Shown here: positions 13,101-25,540 of the stretch, piece by piece
Layout: each line of letters starts with the position of its first letter
How positions within the stretch are numbered: the stretch's first letter is position 1
NCBI GenBank assembly: GCA_027186245.1
Contig: CP114497.1
Location: 9,493,501-9,557,500, forward strand
Direction: 5' to 3'
DNA from: Coriaria nepalensis
Lineage: Eukaryota > Streptophyta > Magnoliopsida > Cucurbitales > Coriariaceae
DNA: 64,000 nucleotides
The notes under the pieces: generated by a model
What the model was told of the DNA's origin: nothing
Seen by the model: the letters and a program-made list of their open reading frames with translations, nothing else
Database searches by the model: none
Translations under genes and position numbers: made by a program

Positions 13101-13862
13101 TGACATGGAAATAGTTCACGCCATCCACATTCTATCCATCATACAAAGAGAACAGGGAAAAAAGATCAGGATTCATTTTATTAAGGAACCTTCCTCATAT
13201 AAAAGCTCATGCATTTGAGAGTTGAGGCACATAATGGCAACACCAGATAACCAATAAAATCCATCAGGCATTTATGCCAAAACTGCATTTCAAGCCGTAA
13301 GCCACAGAAAAATTGTAGTAAACTACCTCTCAGTTAATGGAAAGAAAATACCTACAAAGACAGGTGGCGCATCCCCTTCTCCATCCTCATTCCAGAATTT
13401 TACTTTCCTGAAGAAAATCTCAGCACTTCCCTTCGGTACTTCACCGCGATCTACATCAATTTGGTACAAAGAATATGTTATACAGCTCAATTTTCAATAA
13501 TACCAAGTTCTCTCATTAGTAAACATAAAAATGCTATCAATATAGCTACGAATCTGTGCTATACACGAATATCTCACTCTTTCAGCTAAATTCACAAAGA
13601 CCTAATCGCTAACTCTCAACATATCCAGCTTATTATGTACGGCGCCAATTGCCAACGCCACTATTGTATAGCAAAATTATCGCAGTATTGAAGGTCATGA
13701 TACAGAAAATCATCGGATCTAAACTGAAATTTCGCATCAAAATGAAAACCAGATTGGAGAAAACTGGACAAAAAAATAAAAAAACAGATCGGAGAAAAGA
13801 TTACAGTCTCGGAAGACGATGTTGTCGCCTCTCTGAGATAGCACGAAGAACTGTGAAATCAT
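10175..13862 (-). CDS. AP4M: AP-4 adaptor complex subunit mu
   Basis: Medium subunit of the AP-4 coat adaptor, which recognises sorting signals in cargo at the trans-Golgi network; in plants it serves vacuolar sorting. Thirteen exons join in frame for 451 aa: 13805-13862, 13356-13450, 12928-13131, 12578-12694, 12343-12471, 11958-12084, 11549-11652, 11321-11425, 11155-11249, 10838-10925, 10592-10652, 10438-10511 and 10273-10175. The N-terminal longin-like domain begins MISQFFVLSQRGDNIVF and includes DGVNYFHVK. The C-terminal mu-homology domain holds PPDGEFPVMNYRMTQE and ends YRWVRYVTQANSYVARL. The length matches the plant AP-4 mu family. Intron 10 has a GC donor (AAG then GCAGGA at 10837). The gene is divergent from the MAP kinase gene; their ATGs lie 1.1 kb apart. 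Confidence 0.95.
11022..11036. repeat. C homopolymer (15 nt) in an AP4M intron
   Basis: An uninterrupted run of about 15 C on the plus strand, which is a G run on the transcribed strand. It sits between exons 9 and 10 of AP4M. Length is probably variable and sequencing error is possible. Confidence 0.85.
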
Positions 13863-14961
13863 GGCTAAGAAACTTCGATGCGTTCGCCCTCGTCTTCAAC
13901 CCAGTTTCGAGAAGACTTCTATCCAGGTACGAAAAAGCCGGGTAAATGGTAACCGTCTTGTCAACTAGATTTCTGGTTTTGCGCCACGTTCTTGACGGTG
14001 ACGCCGAAAGCAAGCGCTAGTTGCTTCTTTTCCCCTCGCGTAATTTTCACTTTTCTCTTTTACTTGAAACCATAAAAAAATATTATAATAATAATAATAA
14101 TAATAGAAATGTTTTCACCGGTCGGTCACCGACATTCATATCTGTTTTTTATAAAAATTTTCAAATTTAATTAATAAATTAATATACTATTTTTATAAAT
14201 AATTTTATTCATAATTTTCTGTTCTATTATTTAACTTATTTTATACAAAAATAAATTATTTAATTTTTTTCAGTAGACGATTGTGGGACCACTGAAATAT
14301 AGAAATGAACGAGATAAACGTTACCTGTCGTAACGAGAGCAAATCCCGCGCGACTAGAGAGAGGGAGAAAATAATTTCTACATATTTATGTTGTCGCTTC
14401 GCTCGCTTTCAGATCGGGGCGTGATAACGCATCTTGATCGCGTGGAAAAACTCAGACTGTAAGGTCCACTGATAATGCCGAGGACGGTTTACGAAATGGA
14501 TTAGAATTCTGAAAAATTCGTTTTTTAATAGACGCTCGGATGAGGAAGATCGAGGCAGTTGGTGCGAATTAGGGTTCTAGAGTCTAATTATAGTCTCTGA
14601 ATTATGAGATTTCTTACGAGTCGTTTACAGAATTGCGTGGAGGAGGACGAATCGTTTTGAGTGACAATGAAATCTGTAACGTACCGAGCAGCGAATGGCT
14701 CTGGTTGCTGAACTTCAGCGAAATTTTCTGTTCGTTTGATTAGATTCGTATCATTGCAGGAAAAATTTGGAATTAATTCATATAATTGATCAACCGATGT
14801 AGCTGTTATTTAAGGAGAAAACGAAGAACATTGTTGTAAAAACCTGCAGAAGAAGAATCAAAGGTAAGCTCTTTTGAAATTTATAGTTGATCGTCATCGT
14901 AAATTTAGTACTTCTCTTCATTTTATAGTGACTTTGATTGTTTCCAAATGATTCTCTAGAA
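13863..14961. other. Divergent intergenic region, AP4M and MAP kinase
   Basis: The region holds the 5' leaders and promoters of two divergent genes. An (ATA)n tract is at about 14084-14105. The MAP kinase leader appears to contain an intron: AAG then GTAAGCTCTT at 14863, with an acceptor near 14927 or 14959. No ATG lies in frame upstream of the kinase start within this leader. Confidence 0.5.
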
Positions 14962-17005
14962 ATGGCAACGCCAGTTGAGCCTCCAAACGGAATTAGATCG
15001 GAAGGAAAGCATTACTACTCAATGTGGAAAACTTTGTTTGAGATTGATACTAAGTATGTACCTATCAAGCCAATTGGGCGAGGAGCATATGGGGTCGTGT
15101 GCTCTTCTTTGAACAGGGAAACTAATGAGAAAGTCGCGATTAAAAGGATCCACAGTGCGTTTGAGAATCGAGTTGATGCCCTTAGAACTTTGCGTGAATT
15201 GAAGCTTCTTAGAAATCTTCGACATGGAAATGTGATTGCTTTGAAAGATGTTATGATGCCCGTGCATAGGAGAAGTTTTAAGGATGTGTATCTAGTTTAT
15301 GAACTTATGGATACAGATCTGCATCAGATTATTAAGTCTTCTCAGGCTCTTACCAATGATCATTGCCAGTACTTTCTCTTTCAGGTGGGCATTTGTTTAA
15401 TACTCTGCCATTGATGATTGGAAGGTTGATAGCTTAATGTATGTGATGTTATTCAATTACATTCATACTCATTAACATTGTTGTCACTGTGTTTGTAAAG
15501 TACGCTGGGCAGAACCTTACTAACATTAACTGCAAGTTTCAAAATTTAAAATCCTTACTATGTATGTTAATTAGTTTCTACTTTTTGCATACGTATTGAC
15601 CATATGCGCAAACCTTGGATTGGGAAGGAGCTTCATGAAACATTCTTTTCTGCTTTATTTTTATAAGTTTTCCCTTTCTGTGGAGCATAGCATCATGTTT
15701 TCTTCAAGAGTAACTTTGTCATTTTCTCCGAGACTGTTATTCTACCGCTTTCTAGGATTCTAGCAGAATTATAGTGGAAAAATAATCTAATGATGGTTTT
15801 GGCAGTGAGGAAGTGTCTTTCTGTGGCCTTTTTTCTATCTGTGCTATGATTCACTATTAAAGTGTGCAACACATTTCTGATATTATCCTTTTATCATTTT
15901 GGATATGCGAGTTTGTTTGAAAAGACTGAGGTGACCATATGCTCACTTTAAAACTGTAAACCTTTGAATCCAGCGCCACATTTGGGGCTGGTAGATTGAT
16001 TTCCGATTCTCTAGTGCTTCTTAGAATTGCTTTTGTTATTACACCACATAGTGGAATTTAATTGAAATTCTGTCTGGTAACAATTGGGTCTGTCTTGTTT
16101 GCATGCTGTATTTTTTAGATATGTGAATACATCTGTTTGCAAGGTTAACTCTGCCCGCTTTCCTTTATGGCTCCATGATTCAATGTTCGTATGCTGTAAA
16201 TGACCAGCACACTGTTACTGGCTATACAACCTTTGAAATAATGCAGTTTATGAATTCCGTATTGCTCTAATTTCTCCACTTGTATGAATTTCCAATGCAG
16301 CTGCTTCGAGGCCTAAAATATCTCCACTCAGCAAACATTCTTCACCGTGATTTGAAGCCTGGAAATCTGCTTGTCAATGCAAATTGCGACCTAAAAATAT
16401 GTGATTTCGGATTAGCACGAGCAAGCAATGGAAAGAATCAATTCCTGACGGAGTATGTTGTCACCCGCTGGTACCGGGCTCCAGAGCTCCTCCTGTGCTG
16501 TGACAATTACGGCACATCAATCGATGTATGGTCTGTAGGCTGCATCTTTGCAGAGCTACTGGGCAGAAAACCCATCTTCCCTGGAACAGAGTGTCTAAAC
16601 CAGCTCAAACTGATTATCAACATCCTAGGTAGCCAAAGGGAGGAAGACCTTGCATTTATAGACAACCTCAAGGCGAGACAGTACATCAAATCCCTCCCAT
16701 TTTCTCCCGGTACACCGTTTTCCCATCTTTATCCAAACGCTCATCCTAATGCAATCGATCTGCTGCAAAGAATGCTTGTTTTCGATCCATCGAAGAGGAT
16801 TAGTGTTACTGAAGCGTTGCACCACCCTTATATGTCCTCACTATATGATCCGAATCGTAATCCTCCAGCTGAGGTACCCATTGATGATCTCGACGTAGAT
16901 GAGGAGTTAGGGGAAGAAATGATAAGGGAGATGATGTGGAGTGAAATGCTTCATTACCATCCCGGATTTCAAACCGCTACATCCAATGGAGAGGTGTGTT
17001 CTTAG
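14962..17005 (+). CDS. MPK1: MAP kinase, plant group C (MPK1/2/7-like), TEY type
   Basis: Serine/threonine kinase at the end of a MAP kinase cascade, switched on by dual phosphorylation of its TEY loop. Two exons, 14962-15384 and 16301-17005, join in phase 0 for 375 aa; the single coding intron is 916 bp. Visible landmarks: glycine loop GRGAYG from residue 39, VAIK with the ATP lysine near 61, HRDLKPGN at 156-163, DFG at 176-178 and TEY at 191-193. The short C-terminal tail is that of group C rather than the long TDY group. The tail ([17 protein letters not shown]) and the ARASN stretch resemble MPK1/2 more than MPK7/14, so the symbol is a best guess within the group. The start is the first in-frame ATG. 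Confidence 0.95.
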
Positions 17006-18996
17006 TAATAGGGAACTTCTAGAAAAGCCTTTTTGTTGTTGTATTAATCATAAAGTTTTTTGTTTATCTTTGTAATTCCCTCCTGTCATAGCAGAAACAC
17101 GAGTTTCTGTTCAAATATGTCGTGTTTAGTTTTGAGAAACGATTTAACTCCTTTTTGTTGTTGTGTTTTCAGCTAACAGCTTCGTATATATGGGAAGTTT
17201 GTTTGATTATTAGTGATGTGTATGGGAACTTGTTTTTGTTTGTAAGATACCATTACTACACCTTGCAATTTTCTTTCCATTCTGATGAGATCCTTTTGAC
17301 TATGAACGACGGCCGAAGCCATTTGGAAGCCAATTTGTCCGATTGACATATTCATTTGTTATATGCATATGATATATAACCGTATTGTCACGTGACATAC
17401 TAATTCTCATCGTCACCACCACAATATTATGACTTACCTACAAGATTCAATCTATCCATTGCACATAGTTTAGAAGATAAATATATATATATGACACTGA
17501 TTAATATATCTTACCTGATTTGAACACACAACATCCTGTTCAGCATCGATTCTGCTTTAATTTGATTAGTGGACAGAGAATATATTATAATAAATATATA
17601 ATTATTATAAAATATATATTGTTTATATCTTAGAATGTACATAATTCCCATTTATCTATCCGACAAGGAATAAAAGTTTGCATCATTTCTTGAAAATATT
17701 TTGATGGTATTTGAAATTTGAAGACGTGAGTTGGTTGGGTAAATCAGAGGATATGTATTACGTAGTGTGTTGCCTTGGATTTGAAGGCAAGTTTTCAAAA
17801 GCAGATCAAGGAACGAGTCAGATATGTAATTTTATGTCAGAAATAAAGAAAGAAAGATGAGATGTCTCTTTTATGAGATGCAGGCCGGGATTCTTACTGA
17901 AGAAGACGAGGAAAGCTCCAACTTGCCTTTTGAGATGTATATTCGACAAATGGCTTGATAATATATATATATATATATATATAATTAATATCATCTATTC
18001 TAAACTTATAGATTACGAAATACACACTCTCCTAATTATTGGCTTAATCATTTTGCCTACGTCATTGGAAGTTTGACTTAGACTTGACTCTTAAGCTGAA
18101 AACTGACCCTTGTCTATTACCCTACAAACTGACCATCACAAATCACAATCCCCTCTGTGTACAAGATCATGAAAGTCGAAAGAGCTAATAATGGCAGACT
18201 GGTAGTAGTAGTACTTGGCAGTTGGTTATAATCTACAAAAGATAGATTTGGTAAGAATTTCCTCAAGATCTCTCGACTTAAACGAATAATGACTTCATTT
18301 TAAAAAAGTTCTAATTTTTTATACTTCTATCATTAATATGAATTTATGAGAAGTTTGATCGTCTCGGACCTCGGAGGATGATCGGTGGAAGAGATAAACT
18401 CTCGCCGGCGGTGAAAGATAGGTGTAAAAGACAATTAACAAAACACAGTGAAAAAAAAAAGAAAAAAGAAAAAGAAAGATAAATGGTGTTGTGCTCACCA
18501 GCTGGAATTGGATTTTTATATTAAAAAAAATGTCCAGCTCCGCTCCCTTCGTCCTTGCCAAACCATAGGAGGAGATTCCAATGCTTTTTTTTTTTTTTTT
18601 TTTTTTTCATTTTCCTTTAATGTTGTCTTTTTCATTTTTCTTTAATTTATTTCCACTATCTTGGGTTACATTTTCCTTTATAAATTGGCCCTTCAACGAT
18701 CACAAATTCCCTTCTCTCTTCTTCTCCCCATCTAAGATCTTCATCTTCTTCAGCTCCTTTCTTCATTTTTCCCTACTGAGGTTCTGTTAGTTTCGAGTTA
18801 GGCTCTGCTTTCCTCTGTTTTCGATGCTCTCCTTTTCTTTTTTTTTTCCCCGACGCTCTGATTTCCTCTGTTTCTACGTTTCTGTTTCAATTTTGGTTTT
18901 CTCTGTTTTTCTCTCGGATATGTTACTGTTCAACTCCACTTTAGCCTATGCCTTTTCAATCTCTGAATTTTTTGGTCTTAATGTTTAATCAGATTC
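17006..18996. other. Intergenic, kinase 3' flank and bZIP upstream region
   Basis: No supported gene. The left part includes the probable kinase 3' untranslated region to about 17350. A (TA)n tract lies near 17960-17983. From about 18440 the plus strand becomes very pyrimidine-rich, with a T run at 18585-18607, which resembles a long transcribed 5' leader for the bZIP locus that follows. Confidence 0.5.
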
Positions 18997-19122
18997 ATGT
19001 CTCCTGTACTCAGTGAAATCCTTCGTTCTGGGTTTATTATAGATTCCTCCTTGAGACGTAGAACACACTTAGTTCAATCTTTCTCCGTTGTATTCCTCTA
19101 CTGGTTCTATGTTTTTTCCTGA
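18997..19122 (+). CDS. Sucrose-control uORF (SC-peptide) of a group S1 bZIP gene
   Basis: A 41-codon upstream open reading frame with an ATG at 18997 and TGA at 19120-19122. It begins MSPVLSEILRSGF and ends with the hallmark HLVQSFSVVFLYWFY and a short tail. This matches the conserved peptide uORF found in leaders of S1-group bZIP genes (bZIP11, 2, 1, 44, 53), where the nascent peptide stalls ribosomes when sucrose is high and so represses the main frame. It sits 182 nt upstream of the surviving bZIP ATG, and no lesion is visible in it. Identity rests on peptide resemblance plus the bZIP that follows. Function in this plant is inferred. Confidence 0.93.
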   Translation: MSPVLSEILRSGFIIDSSLRRRTHLVQSFSVVFLYWFYVFS

Positions 19123-19214
19123 TTAAACTCCTACCGTTGCTAATAAAATCCTCTCAACTAATTACAAAAAAAATCATTTAATTAAGCACATTAAAACCAT
19201 ATAAAATAAAGTCC

Positions 19215-19681
19215 AAAAATCTCACTACTATCTCATCTGTTCTAGCGGAAATTCAACCACTCTGTTTCAAGAACTCCGGCTCAGAATAAGATTTGCAGGT
19301 TTTGATGGATCAGAGAAAGAGGAAGAGAATGCAATCAAACCGTGAATCTGCGAGGAGATCTCGTATGAGAAAACAGCAGCACTTGGATGAATTAATGGGT
19401 GAAGCAACCAAACTAAAGACCGACAATAATCAAATTCTTACCACCGTTAACATCACCACTCAACACTGTTTAAGCATAGAGGCAGAGAATTCAATCATGA
19501 GAGCTCAGATGATTGAACTGACACAAAGGTTAGAGTCTCTTAACGAGATTCTTAATTACATCAACTCGAGATCAAATGAAGGTTTACAGACCGAAAGTTT
19601 CATGATCTCAACCCTATGAACTTCGCCTCCTTTCATCAACTTTCAACCATCATGGCTTCTGCTGATATCTTCAATTATTGA
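19215..19681 (+). pseudogene. Group S1 bZIP transcription factor, frame broken at both ends
   Basis: The core is intact: an ATG at 19305 opens 104 aa with the basic region MDQRKRKR, SNRESARRSR (N-x7-R) and a full leucine zipper ending LNEILNYINSRSN. Outside the core the frame is damaged. Upstream, the usual SGSEEDLQ reads SGSE, TAA (19287-19289), DLQVL. Further up, the S1-like stretch SSGNSTT lies in another frame and no ATG opens it. Downstream, the frame stops at 19617-19619, while the family's C-terminal pattern (NPMN then MASADIFNY and TGA at 19679-19681) continues in a shifted frame. It may be a dying copy, or may still make a short bZIP that binds DNA and dimerises. Sequencing error could explain single events, but not easily all of them. 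Confidence 0.65.
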
Positions 19682-20475
19682 TACGATCAGTTTCTCTTCC
19701 GACTGGTTGAAAAATTATTATGTTAGCTTAGTTTTGTGTTAATTATGATTTATGGGGCAGCTAAAATGTAATTCATGAGTTAAAAAAGAGTGCTGCTTTT
19801 TGTTTGTGCTTGTACTTGATTGCATGTAGGCGTTACATTAAAGTAATTATATTATATAGTTTATTATATCATAAAGAAAGCGACCTCAAGTTATTCATAT
19901 TAGACTTGTTTGGACGAGTGGAAAGTCATGAAAAATAAAAATAGAAATAGGTTTGTGTTGTGATGAAAATTAAATAATTTTATTAAAATATATGCGTGGG
20001 ATCATACTTTCAATTAAATTGACTATTTTCTTGAAATTTCTAACTTTATTAATTAATTAAATTATATCACAAGGTGTTTGGATTTTGTCTCTTCTAAATT
20101 GGAATATTATTTGTTTAGCAATAGAAGATGCTTCTTGCTTTTACCTTTTCGCCAAAGCCAATAAGCAATGGACCCACAGATTGTTATAAGGTGGTAAGTT
20201 TATCCATCTAATTAAGCATAATTATAATATTAATTAAACTCAAATTTATTAAATAAAAAAGATTAAGCATGAAAAGCAACACCCAAATAGTTTAATATGT
20301 GATTGGTGTCTTGATCAAATGATGTCATGTGTTTTTTTATTGGAGCGGGCTGTCTTGTTTACGTACGAGTGGGCCCAATCGTAATGAGCAATGACTGTGA
20401 GCCCAAAGAGAAGGCCCGTGATTAAAATCTATGGTCCAAATTTAGTTTTCTGGGAAGAAAAAGAAAACACAACAT
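19682..20475. other. Intergenic, bZIP 3' flank
   Basis: AT-rich sequence with the probable 3' untranslated region of the bZIP locus at its left end. A GGGCCCA motif lies near 20371. No gene seen. Confidence 0.5.
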
Positions 20476-20559
20476 TGTCAGAAGTGGGATTTGAACCCAC
20501 GCCCTCTTTCGAAGACCAGAACTTGAGTCTGGCGCCTTAGACCACTCGGCCATCCTGAC
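20476..20559 (-). tRNA. tRNA-Leu (anticodon CAA)
   Basis: Read on the minus strand, the gene is 84 nt and folds as a class II tRNA. The acceptor stem GTCAGGA pairs with TTCTGAC and is followed by discriminator A. The D-arm region contains TGGCCGAGTGG (A box), the anticodon stem CCAGA/TCTGG encloses the loop CTCAAGT with anticodon CAA, there is an extended variable arm, and the B box is GGTTCAAATCC. No intron is present and CCA is not encoded, as expected for a nuclear gene. Confidence 0.95.
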
Positions 20560-21042
20560 TATTGTTTAAGAGTTTGCGGTATTAGTAATATTATTCAATG
20601 ATATCGTTTTAGGTCCACTTCGACTACCATAAATTCATAACTTTGCAATATATATGGGTCCACATACTATTTCAAGCTTACCCACCCGCCACGTCCATTT
20701 CAGCATGGTTTGTCGATTTTTATGAACTTGCAAAGTTACAACCTGCTGAAACTGGATTTTCAACTCTATTCAATTTGAATTTGAAGTCGTCTCTGTCTCT
20801 CTGATGCAAACTAAACCAGACAAGAAAAGAAGACGCAGACAAAGCAGATAAGGTCTTGACTATGCAATTCTAGAGTTTCACGTTGTAATAATAAATCGAC
20901 ACCACATCTGTACAGCTGTGGCCTATGCATACGGCTGATAAATTAAATGAAACTCAACTACAAACTGAAGTTCCTCCGAGCGTTTTAAAGAAGAGAAACC
21001 AAACAAAAAACAAGAAGAAAAAAATAAAAAAAGAAAGAGAAG
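20560..21042. other. Intergenic, promoter and leader of the TLC-domain gene
   Basis: Short gap between the tRNA and the TLC gene. The last 60 bases before the ATG are A/G-rich and probably transcribed. Nothing else recognised. Confidence 0.5.
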
Positions 21043-22094
21043 ATGGAAGAGTACGTTGTGAACGTTATTGTACTGGGCGTGATTTCATGGACTACAGCTT
21101 TTATATTGCTCAGGAGGATCTTCCCAGAACGCACGTTTGAGTTTTGCAATCGAATCGTGTCCACAATCCATGCAGCTCTCGCTGTAACTCTGGCTTCACT
21201 CTCTGTTCAAGACTGGCGCTGCCCTGTTTCTCCTGTTGCCGCAAGATCTTCTCCTCAGCAGGTAAAAAAGTATATCAAAACTACTACTCATATGAAGTCA
21301 GAAGCAATGATTCGTCTTGAAGTTTGACAAAGTTACGGTTTTGGTAAAAAAATTTCAGATGAAAACGCTAGGAGTGAGCCTTTCTTATCTAATATATGAT
21401 CTGATGTGTTGCCAATTTGATAAGCGGGCCAATCTCGACAACTCTATACACCACTTGGTTAGCATTGTTGGCCTTGGAGCAGGCCTTGCTTATCAAAAGG
21501 TACTACTGTGTCCTCCCTATATAACCAGAGATTATGTTTTCTGGTGTGTCTTTGTGAAAAAGTAGTGCTAGTTAATTCATGCAGTGTGGATCGGAAATGG
21601 TGGCAGCACTTTGGATAACAGAGATTTCCAGCCCATTTCTTCACCTCAGGGAGCTTCTCAAAGAGTTAGGTCTTAGGGACACTGACCTTAATTTGGCAGC
21701 AGATGTAAGAAAAAGTCCTTAACTTTTACTGACCTAAGAATCAATATTTTCATGAAGTTAATGGGTCTTCATTTTTTTTTTTTTTTTTTTTGATAGATTG
21801 CATTTGCTATCATATTCTCATTGGCTAGGATGGTAGGAGGGCCTTACCTTGCCTATGTGACTTTATCAGCTAGTAATCCTTTTCTTATCCAGGTAGGTAT
21901 AAGTAAGTTTAATTACAAATCTGTCTGTTTAGAGTTGCTGATTCTTTACTAAGGCAGACTGCTTGTCCTGATGCGCTCTGGTTTTGCAGGCCATGGCAGT
22001 GGGATTGCAGCTCGTTAGTGCATTCTGGTTCTTCAAGATTGTGAGAATGGTGAAATTAAAGTTGACCAAGAGAGCAGCAAAGCAATATAATTGA
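21043..22094 (+). CDS. TLC-domain integral membrane protein (TMEM136/TLCD-like)
   Basis: TLC (TRAM-LAG1-CLN8) domain proteins are multi-pass membrane proteins linked to lipid metabolism or sensing; this subfamily is not ceramide synthase proper. Five exons join in frame: 21043-21261, 21359-21499, 21585-21704, 21797-21892 and 21990-22094, giving 226 aa. Hydrophobic helices are visible in MEEYVVNVIVLGVISWTTAF, in the stretch HAALAVTLASLSV, in SLSYLIYDLM, around HHLVSIVGLGAGLAY, and in the last two exons. The conserved TLC signature includes LSYLIYDL and the HH pair in SIHHLVSI. A lysine-rich C-terminus (RMVKLKLTKRAAKQYN) could be an ER retention signal, which is inference. The start is the only upstream ATG in frame. 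Confidence 0.85.
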
Positions 22095-22647
22095 TTTGCA
22101 GGGAATTTCATTTGTATTCTTAAACTTGGCTATGCAAGATAAAGATTGAAAGCATAATTTTTAGAATCCTTTTACGATAAAGTGTATATCAATCATATAT
22201 TATATTAATATAATACATAATATAGTATAAAAAAATATACAAAATTGATATAAAATATAACATTATAATTTAAAAATAATATGTGCTCTTGAGATAAATT
22301 AATACGCCATAAATAATACGGTCCAAAAACTATATAAAATTTTTGTACAAGCTTCGTAGAAGTGCATCTCAACTTCATATTTGGTTCATGCTTGTTTGGA
22401 TTGATAACTAAAAGTGTGAAACCAACAATATAATATCGTCTTCTCGAAGCCAGACAAAGGTTATGCTTAAAACGTAAGAAAAAGCACAATGAGGTGTGAT
22501 CCTGCTACGATTTCGGATGGTTATCATAATACACTGGTTCTGAGGAGTAAGGAATATATCTCAAAAACATGGTATTTTTGCAGGTTGAGAAGGAGATCGA
22601 ATTGCATCAAACATCCATGAGCTTTGCAAAGTAAATAACGACTTCTT
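22095..22647. other. Convergent intergenic region (TLC gene / RPT4)
   Basis: The region lies between two gene 3' ends and probably carries both 3' untranslated regions. AT-rich, no gene seen. Confidence 0.5.
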
Positions 22648-25237
<2,590 letters not shown>

Positions 25238-25378
25238 CCTAACAATCGCAGTCGCAGCTCGGAGATCAAAAATGGCTTTGGATTTTCTAGAGAAGCTTGG
25301 CTTAAGCCTCAAGAAGTCTTTTGTGCTGCACCTAAAAACCGATTACATTATCAGCGTCGGCTTCACTTTATTACCCTT

Positions 25379-25464
25379 TTGGGCCAACCAGCGCTACAGC
25401 CTAAAACCCAATCCAGCCCAACGAGGTACTAAGGAAGTGGCAGTTAGGCCCATTTCAAGGCCCA
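25379..25464. promoter_or_regulatory. Shared promoter of RPT4 and HflX with site II elements
   Basis: The 303 bp between the divergent start codons hold TGGGCCA at about 25383, AGCCCAA near 25416, and GGCCCA at 25447-25452 and 25459-25464. These are site II (TCP-binding) type elements, often found in plant bidirectional promoters of translation and proteasome genes. The motifs are seen; shared control is inferred from spacing. Confidence 0.55.
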
Positions 25465-25540
25465 ACATCCAGGCAAGCTCGCGCGTTTGTAGAAATATAG
25501 GAAGGCCGGAAACAAGATAACCGTTCGAGCGGATTCTACC

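Noticed and set aside
14938..14961. Eight-residue N-terminal extension of the MAP kinase
   Set aside because: The apparent start at 14938 is TTG, not ATG; the first ATG is 14962 and matches the family start.
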